Shown here: positions 43,850-54,008 of the stretch, one piece after another
How the letters are laid out: the number at the start of each line of letters is the position of its first letter
How positions within the stretch are numbered: the stretch's first letter is position 1
Source: Streptomyces cirratus
GTDB lineage: Bacteria; Actinomycetota; Actinomycetes; Streptomycetales; Streptomycetaceae
Direction: 5' to 3'
Length of the DNA stretch: 64,000 bases
Assembly (NCBI RefSeq): GCF_014650775.1
Contig: NZ_BMVP01000001.1
Location: forward strand, 868,001 to 932,000
Made by a program: the position numbers and the translations under genes
Notes under the pieces: model-generated
What the model was told of the DNA's origin: nothing
Database searches by the model: none
The model's input: the letters and a program-made list of their open reading frames with translations, nothing else

Positions 43850-44875
43850 TCAGGAGGACTCCCGGACCACCAGCTCGGTCGGCAGGACGACGGCGGCGTC
43901 CGCCGGGCCGCCCGCGATCCGCTCCAGCAGCACCCGCGCCATGGTCCGGCCCATCTCCTCGATCGGCTGGCGCACGCTGGTCAGCGGGGGGTCCATGTGC
44001 CGGGCCACCACCGAGTCGTCGAAGCCCACCAGCGCCACGTCCTGCGGTATCCGGCGCCCCGCCGCGCGCAGCTCCAGGCGGGCGCCCGCCGCCATGACGT
44101 CCGAGGCGGCGAAGACCGCGTCTAGGGCGGGGCGGCGCTCCAGCAGCTCCCGCATGGCCCGGCGGCCGCCCTCCTCGGTGAAGTCGCCGGGCGCGATCAG
44201 CAGCTCGTCCACGGGGTGCCCGGCGGCGGCGAGGGCCTGGCGGTAGCCGTCGAGGCGGCACTGGGCCCCGTACACGTCCAGCGGCCCGGTGATGGTGGCC
44301 ACCGCCCGGCGGCCGCGCCCCAGGAGGTGGCGCACGGCCCCGGCGGCGCCCGCCAGGTTGTCGGAGTCCACGCAGGGCAAGGTCTCGTCGGCCGAGCGGC
44401 GCCCGCTGATCACCGCCGGTATGCCCAGCTCTGCCAGGAGCTCCGGCAGCGGGTCCCCGGCGTGTACGGAGACCAGCAGGACCCCGTCGACCCGGTGTCC
44501 GGACAGGTACTGGGCCAGGCGCCGGCGCTCCCGTTCGCCTCCCGCCAGGGTGAGCACCAGCTGGACGTCGGTCTCGGCGAGGGTGGCGCCGACACCGCGC
44601 ACCACGTCGGAGAAGTAGGGCTCGGCGAAGAAGCGGGCCTCGGGCTCGGGGATGACGAGGGCGATGGCGTCCGTACGGTTGGCGGCAAGCGCCCGGGCGG
44701 CGCGGTTGGGCACGTATCCCAGCTCGGCGACGGCGGCCTCCACGACGGCCCTGGTGTGCTCGCTGACCTTGGAGGATCCGTTGATGACCCGGGAGACGGT
44801 GCCGCGTCCCACACCGGCCCGGACCGCGACCTCCTCGAGGGTCGGCCGTCCCCCGCTGCGCCCTTGCCCGCTCAT
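43850..44875 (-). CDS. cebR: CebR, LacI-family repressor of cellobiose/cellodextrin use
   Basis: A 341-aa LacI-type repressor. The N-terminal headpiece RPTLEEVAVRAGVGRGTVSR and VINGSSKVSEHTRAVVEAAV is followed by the hinge PNRAARALAANRT and a periplasmic-binding-like effector domain (about 65-341). It is divergent from a sugar ABC importer plus beta-glucosidase, and the gap contains TGGGAGCGCTCCCA, the exact 14-bp site known for CebR in Streptomyces. Cellobiose and cellotriose are the known inducers of CebR. The symbol rests on this operator and the gene order. Confidence 0.9.
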   Translation of the reverse strand: MSGQGRSGGRPTLEEVAVRAGVGRGTVSRVINGSSKVSEHTRAVVEAAVAELGYVPNRAARALAANRTDAIALVIPEPEARFFAEPYFSDVVRGVGATLAETDVQLVLTLAGGERERRRLAQYLSGHRVDGVLLVSVHAGDPLPELLAELGIPAVISGRRSADETLPCVDSDNLAGAAGAVRHLLGRGRRAVATITGPLDVYGAQCRLDGYRQALAAAGHPVDELLIAPGDFTEEGGRRAMRELLERRPALDAVFAASDVMAAGARLELRAAGRRIPQDVALVGFDDSVVARHMDPPLTSVRQPIEEMGRTMARVLLERIAGGPADAAVVLPTELVVRESS

Positions 44876-44924
44876 GGCTTCCTCCCGGCTGTGAATCTAC
44901 CTCTTGACCGCCTCTTGACGCCGA

Positions 44925-44938
44925 TGGGAGCGCTCCCA
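44925..44938. promoter_or_regulatory. CebR box TGGGAGCGCTCCCA
   Basis: A perfect 14-bp palindrome between cebR and cebE, identical to the published CebR consensus. A TTGACG (44915-44920) lies just upstream and would serve as -35 for cebE, so CebR binding would block the cebE promoter. I did not find a second full copy near bglC. Confidence 0.93.
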
Positions 44939-44988
44939 CACTGTGGCACACGACACCCGGCACGTCCTGTCCTTCCAGGAGGATCCTG

Positions 44989-46320
44989 ATGCGAGCCCGA
45001 TCCCGTCCCAGCTCCCCCGCGCCCCTCGGAGCCCTCGCCGTCGCCGCCGCGGCGGCCCTGCTCCTCGCGGGCTGCTCCCAGGACCCCGCCGACCCCCCGG
45101 GGCAGGGTGGCGCGGGGAGCGGCAAGGCGACGACGACCCTCACCGTCGGGGTGTTCGGCGCGTTCGGGCTCAAGGAGGCCGGCCTGTACGACGAGTACAT
45201 GGCGCAGAACCCGGGCGTGCGGATCGAGCAGACCTCCATCGAGCGCAACGAGAACTACTACCCGCAGCTCCTCACCCACCTCGGCACGGGCAGCGGCCTC
45301 GCAGACGTCCAGGCCGTCGAGGTCAACAACATCGCGGAGATCACCGCGACGCAGGCCGACAAGCTGGTCGACCTCGGCAGGGCGCCGGGCGTGGACAAGG
45401 CGGCGTACCTGCCGTGGAAGTGGGCGCAGGGCACCGCGAAGAACGGTGCGACCGTCGCGCTCGGCACCGACATCGGCCCGCAGGGAATCTGCTACCGCAA
45501 GGACCTCTTCGCGGCGGCCGGGCTGCCCACCGACCGGGCGGCGGTCGGCGCGCTCTGGGCGGGCGACTGGAACAAGTACCTGGAGACGGGCAAGGCCTAC
45601 AAGGCGAAGGCGGGCGACGGCAAGGCGTTCGTGGACTCGGCGTCCGGCGTGATGGCGGCCGTCACCGGCGGCAGCGCCCAGCGGTTCTACGACGACCAGG
45701 GCAAGGTCGCCTACAAGACGAACCCGGCGGTGCGCGGGGCCTTCGACCTGGCCGCCCGGTTCGCCTCCGAAGGGCTGAGCGCGAAGCTCCAGCAGTTCAC
45801 CCCGGCCTGGGACCAGGGCTTCTCCAACGGAAACTTCGCCACCGTGTCCTGCCCGGCCTGGATGCTCGGCTACATCCAGGACAAGGCGGGCCCGGCGGGC
45901 AAGGACAAGTGGGACGTGGCGGCGGCCCCGAAGCCGAGCAACTGGGGCGGCTCGTTCCTGGTGGTGCCCAAGGCGGGCAAACACGCCCAGGAGGCGGCGA
46001 AGCTGGCCGCCTGGCTGACTGCCCCGGCGCAGCAGGCGAAGCTGTTCGAGAAGCGCGGGAGCTTCCCGAGCGCGAGCGCCGCGTACCGGCTGCCGACGGT
46101 GGCGGGCGCGCACCACGCGTACTTCGGCGACGCCCCGATCGGGGAGATCTTCGCCCGGGCGGCCGAGGGCGTACCGGTGACGGTGCTCGGGCCGAAGGAC
46201 CTGGTCATCGCGCAGAACCTGGCGGACGTCGGGATGCTCCAGGTGGACCAGAAGGGCCGGTCTGCGCAGGAGGGCTGGGACGCCGCGGTGGCCGCGATCG
46301 ACAACGCCCTGGACCAGTGA
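44989..46320 (+). CDS. cebE: CebE, cellobiose/cellotriose-binding lipoprotein
   Basis: A 443-aa extracellular solute-binding lipoprotein of the carbohydrate ABC family 1. The leader ends in the lipobox LLAGC with Cys29. The mature part has the typical TTLTVGVFGAFGLKEAGLYDEY start and SCPAWMLGYIQDKAG and GGSFLVVPKAG blocks. AGGAGG precedes ATG 44989. First gene of cebEFG-bglC. The ATPase subunit is not in the cluster; in Streptomyces the multitask ATPase MsiK encoded elsewhere serves this importer. Confidence 0.92.
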   Translation: MRARSRPSSPAPLGALAVAAAAALLLAGCSQDPADPPGQGGAGSGKATTTLTVGVFGAFGLKEAGLYDEYMAQNPGVRIEQTSIERNENYYPQLLTHLGTGSGLADVQAVEVNNIAEITATQADKLVDLGRAPGVDKAAYLPWKWAQGTAKNGATVALGTDIGPQGICYRKDLFAAAGLPTDRAAVGALWAGDWNKYLETGKAYKAKAGDGKAFVDSASGVMAAVTGGSAQRFYDDQGKVAYKTNPAVRGAFDLAARFASEGLSAKLQQFTPAWDQGFSNGNFATVSCPAWMLGYIQDKAGPAGKDKWDVAAAPKPSNWGGSFLVVPKAGKHAQEAAKLAAWLTAPAQQAKLFEKRGSFPSASAAYRLPTVAGAHHAYFGDAPIGEIFARAAEGVPVTVLGPKDLVIAQNLADVGMLQVDQKGRSAQEGWDAAVAAIDNALDQ

Positions 46321-46327
46321 GGCGGCG

Positions 46328-47302
46328 GTGAGCGACGAGACCGTCCTGCTGTCGCCCGCGTCCTCCCCCGCCACGGGGCGGGACGCCGGCGGCCGGCGCC
46401 AGGTGTGGCGCTCGCGCCGCTACCGGTGGGACCTGCGCCTGAGCCCGTACGCCTTCGTGGCGCCCTTCTTCCTCTTCTTCACCGCCTTCGGGCTGTTCCC
46501 GCTGCTGTACACGGGGTGGGCGGCGCTGCACCAGGTGGAGCTGACCGACCCGGGCGCCATGACGTGGGTGGGGCTGCGGAACTTCACCCGGCTGTGGGAC
46601 GACGCGTTCTTCTGGAACGCGCTGCGCAACACGGTCACCATCGGCCTGCTGTCGACGGTGCCGCAGCTGCTGATCGCGCTGTGCCTGGCGCACCTGCTGA
46701 ACTACCGGCTGCGGGGCTCGGCGTTCTTCCGGGTCGCGGTGCTGACCCCGTACGCGACCTCGGTGGCCGCCGCCACGCTCGTCTTCGTGCTGCTCTTCGG
46801 CCGGGACTACGGCATGGTCAACTGGGCGCTGTCCACGGTCGGGTTCGGGCCCGTCGACTGGCAGAACGGCACCCTGGCCTCCCAGGTGGCGGTGTCCACG
46901 ATCGTGGTGTGGCGGTGGACCGGCTACAACGCGCTGATCTACCTGGCGGCCATGCAGGCCGTCCCCGGGGACCTGTACGAGTCCGCCGCGCTGGACGGCG
47001 CCTCGCGGTGGCAGCAGTTCCGGCACGTGACGGTGCCTGCGCTACGGCCGACGATCTTCTTCACCTGTGTGGTGTCCACGATCGGCGCCACCCAGCTGTT
47101 CGGTGAACCGCTGCTGTTCAACGGCGGTTCGGGCGCCACGGGAGGCTCGGACCACCAGTTCCAGACGCTGGGCCTGTACCTCTACGAACAGGGCTGGGTG
47201 AACCTGCACCTGGGGCGGGCGTCGGCGATCGCGTGGGCGATGTTCCTGATGCTGCTGCTGGTCGCGGGCGCGGTCCGGCTGGTGCGGGGAGGACCGCGGT
47301 GA
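46328..47302 (+). CDS. cebF: CebF, sugar ABC transporter permease
   Basis: A 324-aa inner-membrane permease of the MalF type with six membrane segments after a 35-residue basic cytoplasmic N-terminus. The EAA loop that contacts the ATPase reads [20 protein letters not shown], then PALRP. It starts at GTG 46328, 7 bp after cebE, and its stop overlaps the cebG start. Confidence 0.92.
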   Translation: MSDETVLLSPASSPATGRDAGGRRQVWRSRRYRWDLRLSPYAFVAPFFLFFTAFGLFPLLYTGWAALHQVELTDPGAMTWVGLRNFTRLWDDAFFWNALRNTVTIGLLSTVPQLLIALCLAHLLNYRLRGSAFFRVAVLTPYATSVAAATLVFVLLFGRDYGMVNWALSTVGFGPVDWQNGTLASQVAVSTIVVWRWTGYNALIYLAAMQAVPGDLYESAALDGASRWQQFRHVTVPALRPTIFFTCVVSTIGATQLFGEPLLFNGGSGATGGSDHQFQTLGLYLYEQGWVNLHLGRASAIAWAMFLMLLLVAGAVRLVRGGPR

Positions 47303-48123
47303 AGGTCCTGCGCGCGGGAAAGCCCACGTACGTCGTCCTGGCGCTGTTCACGGCCGGTTCCCTCTTCCCGCTGGTGTGGACGGCGATCGCGGCCTCCCGC
47401 ACCAACACCCGGCTCGCGCAGACCCCGCCGCCGTTCTGGTTCGGCGGGAACCTGGGCCGCAACCTGTCGATCGCCTGGACCGACGCCCACATGGGCACCG
47501 CCCTGCTGAACACGCTGGTGGTCGCGGGCACGGTCGCGGCGGGGACCGTGCTGCTGTCCACCCTGGCGGGCTTCGCGTTCGCCCGGCTGCGGTTCCGGGG
47601 CAGCAAGGGCCTGCTGGCACTGGTGGTGTCGACGATGCTGATCCCGCCACAGCTGAGCGTCGTACCGCTGTACATGCTGATCGCAGAGCTGTCGTGGACG
47701 GACCGGCTCCAGGCGGTGGTCCTGCCGGCGCTGGTGTCCGCCTTCGGGGTGTTCTTCATGCGGCAGTACCTGGCGCAGGCGCTGCCGGTGGAGCTGGTGG
47801 AGGCGGCGAGGACGGACGGGGCGAGTTCGCTGCGGATCGTGTGGCACGTGGTCTTCCCGGCCGCCCGCCCGGCGATGGCCGTGCTGGGGATGCTGACCTT
47901 CGTGATGACCTGGAACGACTTCTTCTGGCCGATCATCGCGTTGACGCAGAACGGCAGCCCGACGGTGCAGGTGGCCCTGACGGGGCTGGGCCGCGGCTAC
48001 ATCCCCGACCAGTCCGTGATCATGGCGGGTGCGCTGCTGGGCACGCTCCCGCTGCTGCTGGTGTTCCTGGTCTTCGGCCGCCAGATCGTCGGCGGCATCA
48101 TGCAGGGGGCGGTGAAGGGTTGA
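47299..48123 (+). CDS. cebG: CebG, sugar ABC transporter permease
   Basis: A 274-aa MalG-type permease partner of CebF. Six hydrophobic segments; EAA loop [20 protein letters not shown], then PAARP. GTG 47299 overlaps the cebF stop by 4 nt (GTGA), showing coupled translation. The protein ends [16 protein letters not shown], as usual for this subfamily. Confidence 0.92.
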   Translation: MKVLRAGKPTYVVLALFTAGSLFPLVWTAIAASRTNTRLAQTPPPFWFGGNLGRNLSIAWTDAHMGTALLNTLVVAGTVAAGTVLLSTLAGFAFARLRFRGSKGLLALVVSTMLIPPQLSVVPLYMLIAELSWTDRLQAVVLPALVSAFGVFFMRQYLAQALPVELVEAARTDGASSLRIVWHVVFPAARPAMAVLGMLTFVMTWNDFFWPIIALTQNGSPTVQVALTGLGRGYIPDQSVIMAGALLGTLPLLLVFLVFGRQIVGGIMQGAVKG

Positions 48124-48128
48124 GCGCG

Positions 48129-49457
<1,329 letters not shown>

Positions 49458-49484
49458 ACGGCTGCCTCAGCGGGTCGGTCCTTC

Positions 49485-49507
49485 CCGGCCGCCCTCGGGG
49501 CGGCCGG
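49485..49507. terminator. Terminator between bglC and the convergent kinase gene
   Basis: CCGGCCGCCC (49485-49494) and GGGCGGCCGG (49498-49507): perfect 10-bp stem, 3-nt loop. Confidence 0.7.
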
Positions 49508-49560
49508 TGGGGGCGGCGACCCGGCCGCGGCCGTCCGGGCGGCGGCGCCACCGGACGCCA

Positions 49561-50937
49561 CTACCGCGTGCCGCGGCCCTTGCGGCGGCTGCGGCGGTCC
49601 TCGCCCCGCGTCCGGCCGTCCAGCGCGATCCACATCCGGACCTCGGTACCGCCGAGCACCGAGCGCCCCAGCCGGACGTCGCCGCCCGTGGACTCCGCGA
49701 CCCGCCGCACGATGTCCAGGCCGAGCCCCGTCGAGCCGTCCCGGCCGCCGTCGTTGCCGCGCCGCAAGGCCTCCTCCGGGTCGGCGATCCCGTGACCGGC
49801 GTCCGAGACGAGCACGATGACGGCGTCCCCCGCGTCATGCACGTCGACCGCGAAGGGGGTCCCCTCCGGGGTGTGCCGGAACACGTTGCCCAGCAGCGCG
49901 TCCAGCGCGGCCGCCAGCTCGGGCCGGGCCACCGGGATCCGGACGGGCCGGTCCACCCCGGCGAGGCGGACCTCGCGGCCCTCGTCCTCCGCGAGCGCCG
50001 ACCAGAACGCCATCCGGTCCCGGATCACCTCGCCGGCGTCACAGCCCGCCCCGGCGCCGGGGCCGCCGGCGACGGCCGGGGCGCGCTGCTCACGGGCGGT
50101 ACGGATGATCGTGTCGACCTCCCGCTCCAGCTGCTCCACGGCCTCCCGGGTCTGCTCGGCGGCCGGGCCGTCCCCGAGGGAGGCCGCGTTGAGCCGCAGC
50201 ACCGTCAGCGGGGTCCGCAGCCGGTGCGAGAGGTCGGCCGCCAGTTCCCGCTCGTTGGCGAGGAGTTCCACCACCCGGTCCGCCATCGCGTTGAACGCCA
50301 CGGCCGCCGAGCGCAGTTCCTTCGGCCCCTGCTCCGGCACCCGCACCCCGAGCCGCCCCTGCCCGAGCCGGTGCGCGGCGTCCGCGAGCCGCTCCGCCGG
50401 CCGTACCAGGCGGGCGCCGAGCCGGTCCGCGACCGCCACCGAGCCCACGATCAGGGCGAGGCCGACCCCGGCGAGGACCAGCCAGGCGGTGGTAACGCCG
50501 TTGCTGACCTCGCTCTCCGGTACGTAGATCTCGATCACCGCGATGTCGCCGGAGCCGAGCGCGGTCGGCTGGAGCAGCGCCGATCCGCCGCCCGCCACCG
50601 ATGCGGTCGTGGCCCGGCCCATCCGGCGGGTCTCCTCCACGGCGTGCGGGCCCGCCCAGCCCGCCCCGATGTCGACCGCCACCCGGCCGCCGATCGGCGG
50701 GACGTGGACGGCCATCCGCTGGGCGGCGCCCATCTGCGTGGACTCGACCGCCTTGCGCAGCTGCATCGGGTCGGTGGTGATGGACAGGGTCGGCGCCATG
50801 CTCGCGGCCTGCCGCTCCGCATTGGAGAACGCCCGGTCGCTCGCCATCTCCCGGACCACCAGCCCCAGCGGGACGGCGAAGGCGATGACCACCATCGCGG
50901 TGACGGCGAGGCACACCTTGACCAGCGCCCACCTCAC
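49561..50937 (-). CDS. Sensor histidine kinase
   Basis: A 458-aa two-pass membrane kinase. Segments at about 5-28 and 150-172 flank a 120-residue extracellular sensor; a HAMP region follows (DRLGARLVRPAERLADAAHR), then the H-box LSHRLRTPL with phospho-His238, the N-box ALLGNVFRHTPEG, and G-boxes VSDAGHGI and STGLGLDIV. The C-terminus is a basic tail. Stop-to-start distance to the response regulator is 10 bp. Signal unknown; kinases of this pattern often sense cell-envelope stress. Confidence 0.9.
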   Translation of the reverse strand: MRWALVKVCLAVTAMVVIAFAVPLGLVVREMASDRAFSNAERQAASMAPTLSITTDPMQLRKAVESTQMGAAQRMAVHVPPIGGRVAVDIGAGWAGPHAVEETRRMGRATTASVAGGGSALLQPTALGSGDIAVIEIYVPESEVSNGVTTAWLVLAGVGLALIVGSVAVADRLGARLVRPAERLADAAHRLGQGRLGVRVPEQGPKELRSAAVAFNAMADRVVELLANERELAADLSHRLRTPLTVLRLNAASLGDGPAAEQTREAVEQLEREVDTIIRTAREQRAPAVAGGPGAGAGCDAGEVIRDRMAFWSALAEDEGREVRLAGVDRPVRIPVARPELAAALDALLGNVFRHTPEGTPFAVDVHDAGDAVIVLVSDAGHGIADPEEALRRGNDGGRDGSTGLGLDIVRRVAESTGGDVRLGRSVLGGTEVRMWIALDGRTRGEDRRSRRKGRGTR

Positions 50938-50947
50938 GGCCGCCGCC

Positions 50948-51634
50948 TCACCGCGGCGGCTCCAGCTTGACCCCGACCCCGCGCAGGGTGTGCAGGTAGC
51001 GGGGGTTCGCGGCCGTCTCGCCCAGCTTGCGGCGCAGCCAGGACAGGTGGACGTCGATGGTCTGGTCGTCGCCGTACGCCTGCTGCCACACCTCGGCGAG
51101 CAGTTCGCGCCGGGCCACGACGACGCCGGGGCGCCCGGCGAGGAAGGCCAGCAGGTCGAACTCCCGTCGGGTCAGGTCCAGTACCGCGCCGTCCAGCTCG
51201 GCCTGGCGGCGCAGCGGGTCGATGGCGAGCCCGCCCACCCGCAGCACCCGCGAGGGCGGTTCGGCCCCGGCGGCGCGGGCGCGGCGCAGGACGGCGGCCA
51301 TCCGGGCGGAGAGGTGCTCCACCGAGAAGGGTTTGGTGAGGTAGTCGTCGGCGCCGTCGTTGAGCAGGCGCACGATCTCCGCCTCGTCGTCCCGGGCGGT
51401 CGCGATGATGACCGGTACGTCGGTGATGCCGCGCAGCATCTTGAGCGCCTCGGACCCGTCGAGGTCGGGCAGGCCCAGGTCCAGGATGACCACGTCGAAG
51501 CGGTGGTGGGCGACTTCGCGCAGCGCCTCCAGGGCGGTGCCGACGCTGCGCACGGCGTGGGAGGCGTCGGTCAGGTGCCGGATGAGGGCGGAACGTACGA
51601 ACTGGTCGTCCTCGACCACGAGCACACTTGCCAT
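50948..51634 (-). CDS. OmpR-family response regulator
   Basis: A 228-aa response regulator. Receiver: acidic pocket EDD (8-10), phospho-acceptor Asp52 in VILDLGLPDLDG, conserved Thr in ATARDD and Lys in TKPFS. Effector: OmpR winged helix with LTRREFDLLAFLAGRPG, then DDQTIDVHLSWLRRKLGE. Cognate to the kinase that follows it. ATG 51634 is chosen by alignment sense; an in-frame ATG six codons upstream (51652) is possible. A divergent secreted-protein gene starts 79 bp away and may be a target. Confidence 0.92.
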   Translation of the reverse strand: MASVLVVEDDQFVRSALIRHLTDASHAVRSVGTALEALREVAHHRFDVVILDLGLPDLDGSEALKMLRGITDVPVIIATARDDEAEIVRLLNDGADDYLTKPFSVEHLSARMAAVLRRARAAGAEPPSRVLRVGGLAIDPLRRQAELDGAVLDLTRREFDLLAFLAGRPGVVVARRELLAEVWQQAYGDDQTIDVHLSWLRRKLGETAANPRYLHTLRGVGVKLEPPR

Positions 51635-51712
51635 GGCGGCACCGTAGTCCATTCGGCCGACCGGGCGGGGTGTCGGACCACCCCTGGGACGAGTGGTGCA
51701 GTATGTGCCCCG

Positions 51713-52258
51713 ATGCACCGGGGACTTCTGCACGCGTTCGCCTGGACGCTCGCCACGGGGGCAGCGGTGACGCTGTCGTGGTGGGGCGTCCACACCGTCA
51801 TGTCCGGAACCGCCTACGATCCCCCGCGCGCCGTTCCGCTGGCCGCGCTGCCGCCGGCCCCCTCCGCGCAGGGTTCGCAGGCGTCTCCGGCGGCGCCCTC
51901 CGATACGCCGGCTCCCGCGCCCGGGCCGCCTTCGCCGTCCGCGTCCGCGTCGGCGGCTTCGGCCTCGCCCTCGCCGCCCGCCGGGAAGCCGAAGTCCCCG
52001 CCGCCGCCCCGCAGGGTGGCCGGGGACGAGGAGTCCGGGGACGTGAAGGGGTACACGGTCGCGGGCGGCCGGGTGGTCTTCGACATCGGCGCCTCCTCGG
52101 CCGAGCTGGTCTCCGCGACCCCGGCGGGCGGCTGGCGCATGCAGGTGTGGAAGCAGGACTACTGGATCCGCGTCACCTTCACCCTGAACGGCCGCGAGGT
52201 GTCGGTGTTCTGCACCTGGTACAACGAGGCGCCGCGGGTGCAGGTCGACGACCGGTAG
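51713..52258 (+). CDS. Secreted or membrane-anchored protein with a Pro/Ser/Ala-rich stalk
   Basis: A 181-aa protein. An N-terminal hydrophobic segment (HAFAWTLATGAAVTLSWWGV) is followed by about 65 residues of Pro, Ala and Ser, and then a compact C-terminal domain of about 70 residues (DVKGYTVAGGRVVFDIGASS, WKQDYWIRVTFTLNGREVSV). The layout suggests a domain held away from the membrane by a cell-wall-spanning stalk. It is divergent from the response regulator. No family recognised. Confidence 0.7.
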   Translation: MHRGLLHAFAWTLATGAAVTLSWWGVHTVMSGTAYDPPRAVPLAALPPAPSAQGSQASPAAPSDTPAPAPGPPSPSASASAASASPSPPAGKPKSPPPPRRVAGDEESGDVKGYTVAGGRVVFDIGASSAELVSATPAGGWRMQVWKQDYWIRVTFTLNGREVSVFCTWYNEAPRVQVDDR

Positions 52259-52301
52259 GGATACGGTCACCAGGGGCGGGGCGGACGACGGGGAGCCGGA
52301 C

Positions 52302-53831
52302 ATGGGTGCTGGAGCGCGGTACGTCACGGAGCTGGTGGAGGCCTGCGAGCGGTACGCCGACGGGCCCGCCGTCGGCGCCGGTCCGGTGCTGCTGACGTAC
52401 GCCGACGTGCTGGCGTGGGCGTACCGGCTGGCGGGTGCCCTGGAGGAGCTCGGCGTGCGGCGGGCGGCCGGACTGGCCTGCGTGACGGCCGGGAACCCGC
52501 ACGAGGCGCTGCTGGTGCGGCTGGCCGCGCACGTGCTGGGGGCGCGGCTGACCCAGGTGAGCGTGGGCCCCGCCACCCACGGTCTGGACTTCCTCCTGCG
52601 GGACTGCGAGCCCGTCCTGGTGGTCCACGACACCCCGGTGCCGCAGGGCGGGGCCCCGCGGGTCACCCTGGCGGCGCTGCTGGAGCGGGCCGCCGCCCGC
52701 GAGGCGCGGCCGGTGCCGGTGCGGGCGCGCGAGGAGGACGTGGCCCGGGTGACGTACACGGGCGGCACCACGGGCCGGCCCAAGGGGGTCGCGTCCACGT
52801 TCGCGGCGATGGCCGCCCGGGACTCCGCCCGCAGCGCGGAGACGGTCTACCTGTCGGTGACCTCCCTGGCGCAGCGTTCGGGGGGCCGGTGCCTGGAGCA
52901 GCTGCGGGCGGGCGGCCGGTCGCAGGTCCTGGACGGCCCGTTCGTCCCGCGGGAGTTCGCCGCCGCGTGCCGGCTGCTCGGGCCCGTGTCCACGTACCTG
53001 ACGACCTCGATGGTGTACCGGCTGCTGGACGACCCGGTGACCGCAGACGGCGTGCCCGGCTTGGAGCGCGTCTCGTACGGGGACTCCCCCATCGCCCCCG
53101 AACGGCTGCGGCAGGCCCTGACCCGCTGGGGTCCGGGAGTGCGCTGGCGCCAGGGGTACGGGATGAACGAGGCCGGGGTGATCTGCCGCCTGTCGGAGGC
53201 CGACCACGACGCCGCACGGGCCGCGCGGCCGGCCCTGCTGGGCTCCGTCGGGCGGCCCGCGCCCGGGGTGGAGGTGGAGGTCCGCGCGGCGGCCGGGGCC
53301 ACCGGCGAGGTGTGGGTGCGCTCCCGGACGGTGATGGCCGGCTACTGGAAGCAGCCCGCCCTGACGGCCGAGGTGCTGCGCGACGGCTGGCTGCGGACGG
53401 GCGACCTCGGCCACTTCGACGCGGACGGCTACCTGTACCTGGACGACCGGGTCAAGGACGTGGTGATGGTGGACGGGGAGAACATCTACTGCGGCCCGGT
53501 CGAGGCGGCCCTGACCCGCCACCCGGCGGTGTCCGAGGCGGCGGTGGTCGGCCGGCCGCACCCCGTCACCGGGGAACAGCTCTGCGCCTTCCTCGTCCCG
53601 GCCCCCGGCCACACCCCCGACGAGGCGACCGCCGCTTCCGCCTGCGCGCTGGCAGCCACCCGCCTCGCCCCGGCCCACCGCCCGACGGCGTTCTTCTGGC
53701 TCCCCTCCCTCCCGCTGACCGCCCGGGGCAAGCCGGACAAGACCCGCCTGCGCGCGACCGCCGCCGCACATCGCGGCCACAGCACTGACGCGGAGCGCCG
53801 GCGGGAGGCCGGCGAAGGGGGGCCGGACTAG
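52302..53831 (+). CDS. Class I adenylate-forming enzyme (acyl-CoA ligase-like)
   Basis: A 509-aa AMP-forming ligase. A3 phosphate loop VTYTGGTTGRPKG (about 149), A5 GYGMNEAG, A7/A8 WLRTGDLGHFDADGYLYLDD with RVKDVVMVDGENIYCGPVEA, and the C-terminal catalytic Lys in RGKPDKTRLR are present, so the enzyme should be active. Acid substrate unknown. The tail after PDKTRLR is short and basic. Its TAG stop consists of the TA target site plus the first G of a MITE. No carrier protein or PKS/NRPS gene adjoins. Confidence 0.87.
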   Translation: MGAGARYVTELVEACERYADGPAVGAGPVLLTYADVLAWAYRLAGALEELGVRRAAGLACVTAGNPHEALLVRLAAHVLGARLTQVSVGPATHGLDFLLRDCEPVLVVHDTPVPQGGAPRVTLAALLERAAAREARPVPVRAREEDVARVTYTGGTTGRPKGVASTFAAMAARDSARSAETVYLSVTSLAQRSGGRCLEQLRAGGRSQVLDGPFVPREFAAACRLLGPVSTYLTTSMVYRLLDDPVTADGVPGLERVSYGDSPIAPERLRQALTRWGPGVRWRQGYGMNEAGVICRLSEADHDAARAARPALLGSVGRPAPGVEVEVRAAAGATGEVWVRSRTVMAGYWKQPALTAEVLRDGWLRTGDLGHFDADGYLYLDDRVKDVVMVDGENIYCGPVEAALTRHPAVSEAAVVGRPHPVTGEQLCAFLVPAPGHTPDEATAASACALAATRLAPAHRPTAFFWLPSLPLTARGKPDKTRLRATAAAHRGHSTDAERRREAGEGGPD

Positions 53832-54008
53832 GGCGTGTTTCGAAAGTAGCGCCGGCCGCCCGAAGGGCGGGCCCCGCGGCGTCCGGTGCGTGCGACCGCA
53901 AGGCGGAGGGTCGCCCTCGTACCGGGCCGTACACGGGCGATCCCGACAACGCGGCGAGCGTGCGTACCGGGCGTCGCGGGGCAGGCGGGACTTTCGAAAC
54001 GCGCCCTA
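53829..54008. mobile_element. MITE with 17-bp terminal inverted repeats and TA target duplication
   Basis: GGGCGTGTTTCGAAAGT (53831-53847) and ACTTTCGAAACGCGCCC (53990-54006) are inverted repeats with one mismatch in 17 bp. TA flanks both ends (53829-53830 and 54007-54008), and the surrounding bases read CTAG on both sides. The 176-bp element contains no gene. TA duplication and G-rich ends fit mobilisation by an IS630/Tc1-type transposase elsewhere in the genome; the family is inferred. Confidence 0.85.
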
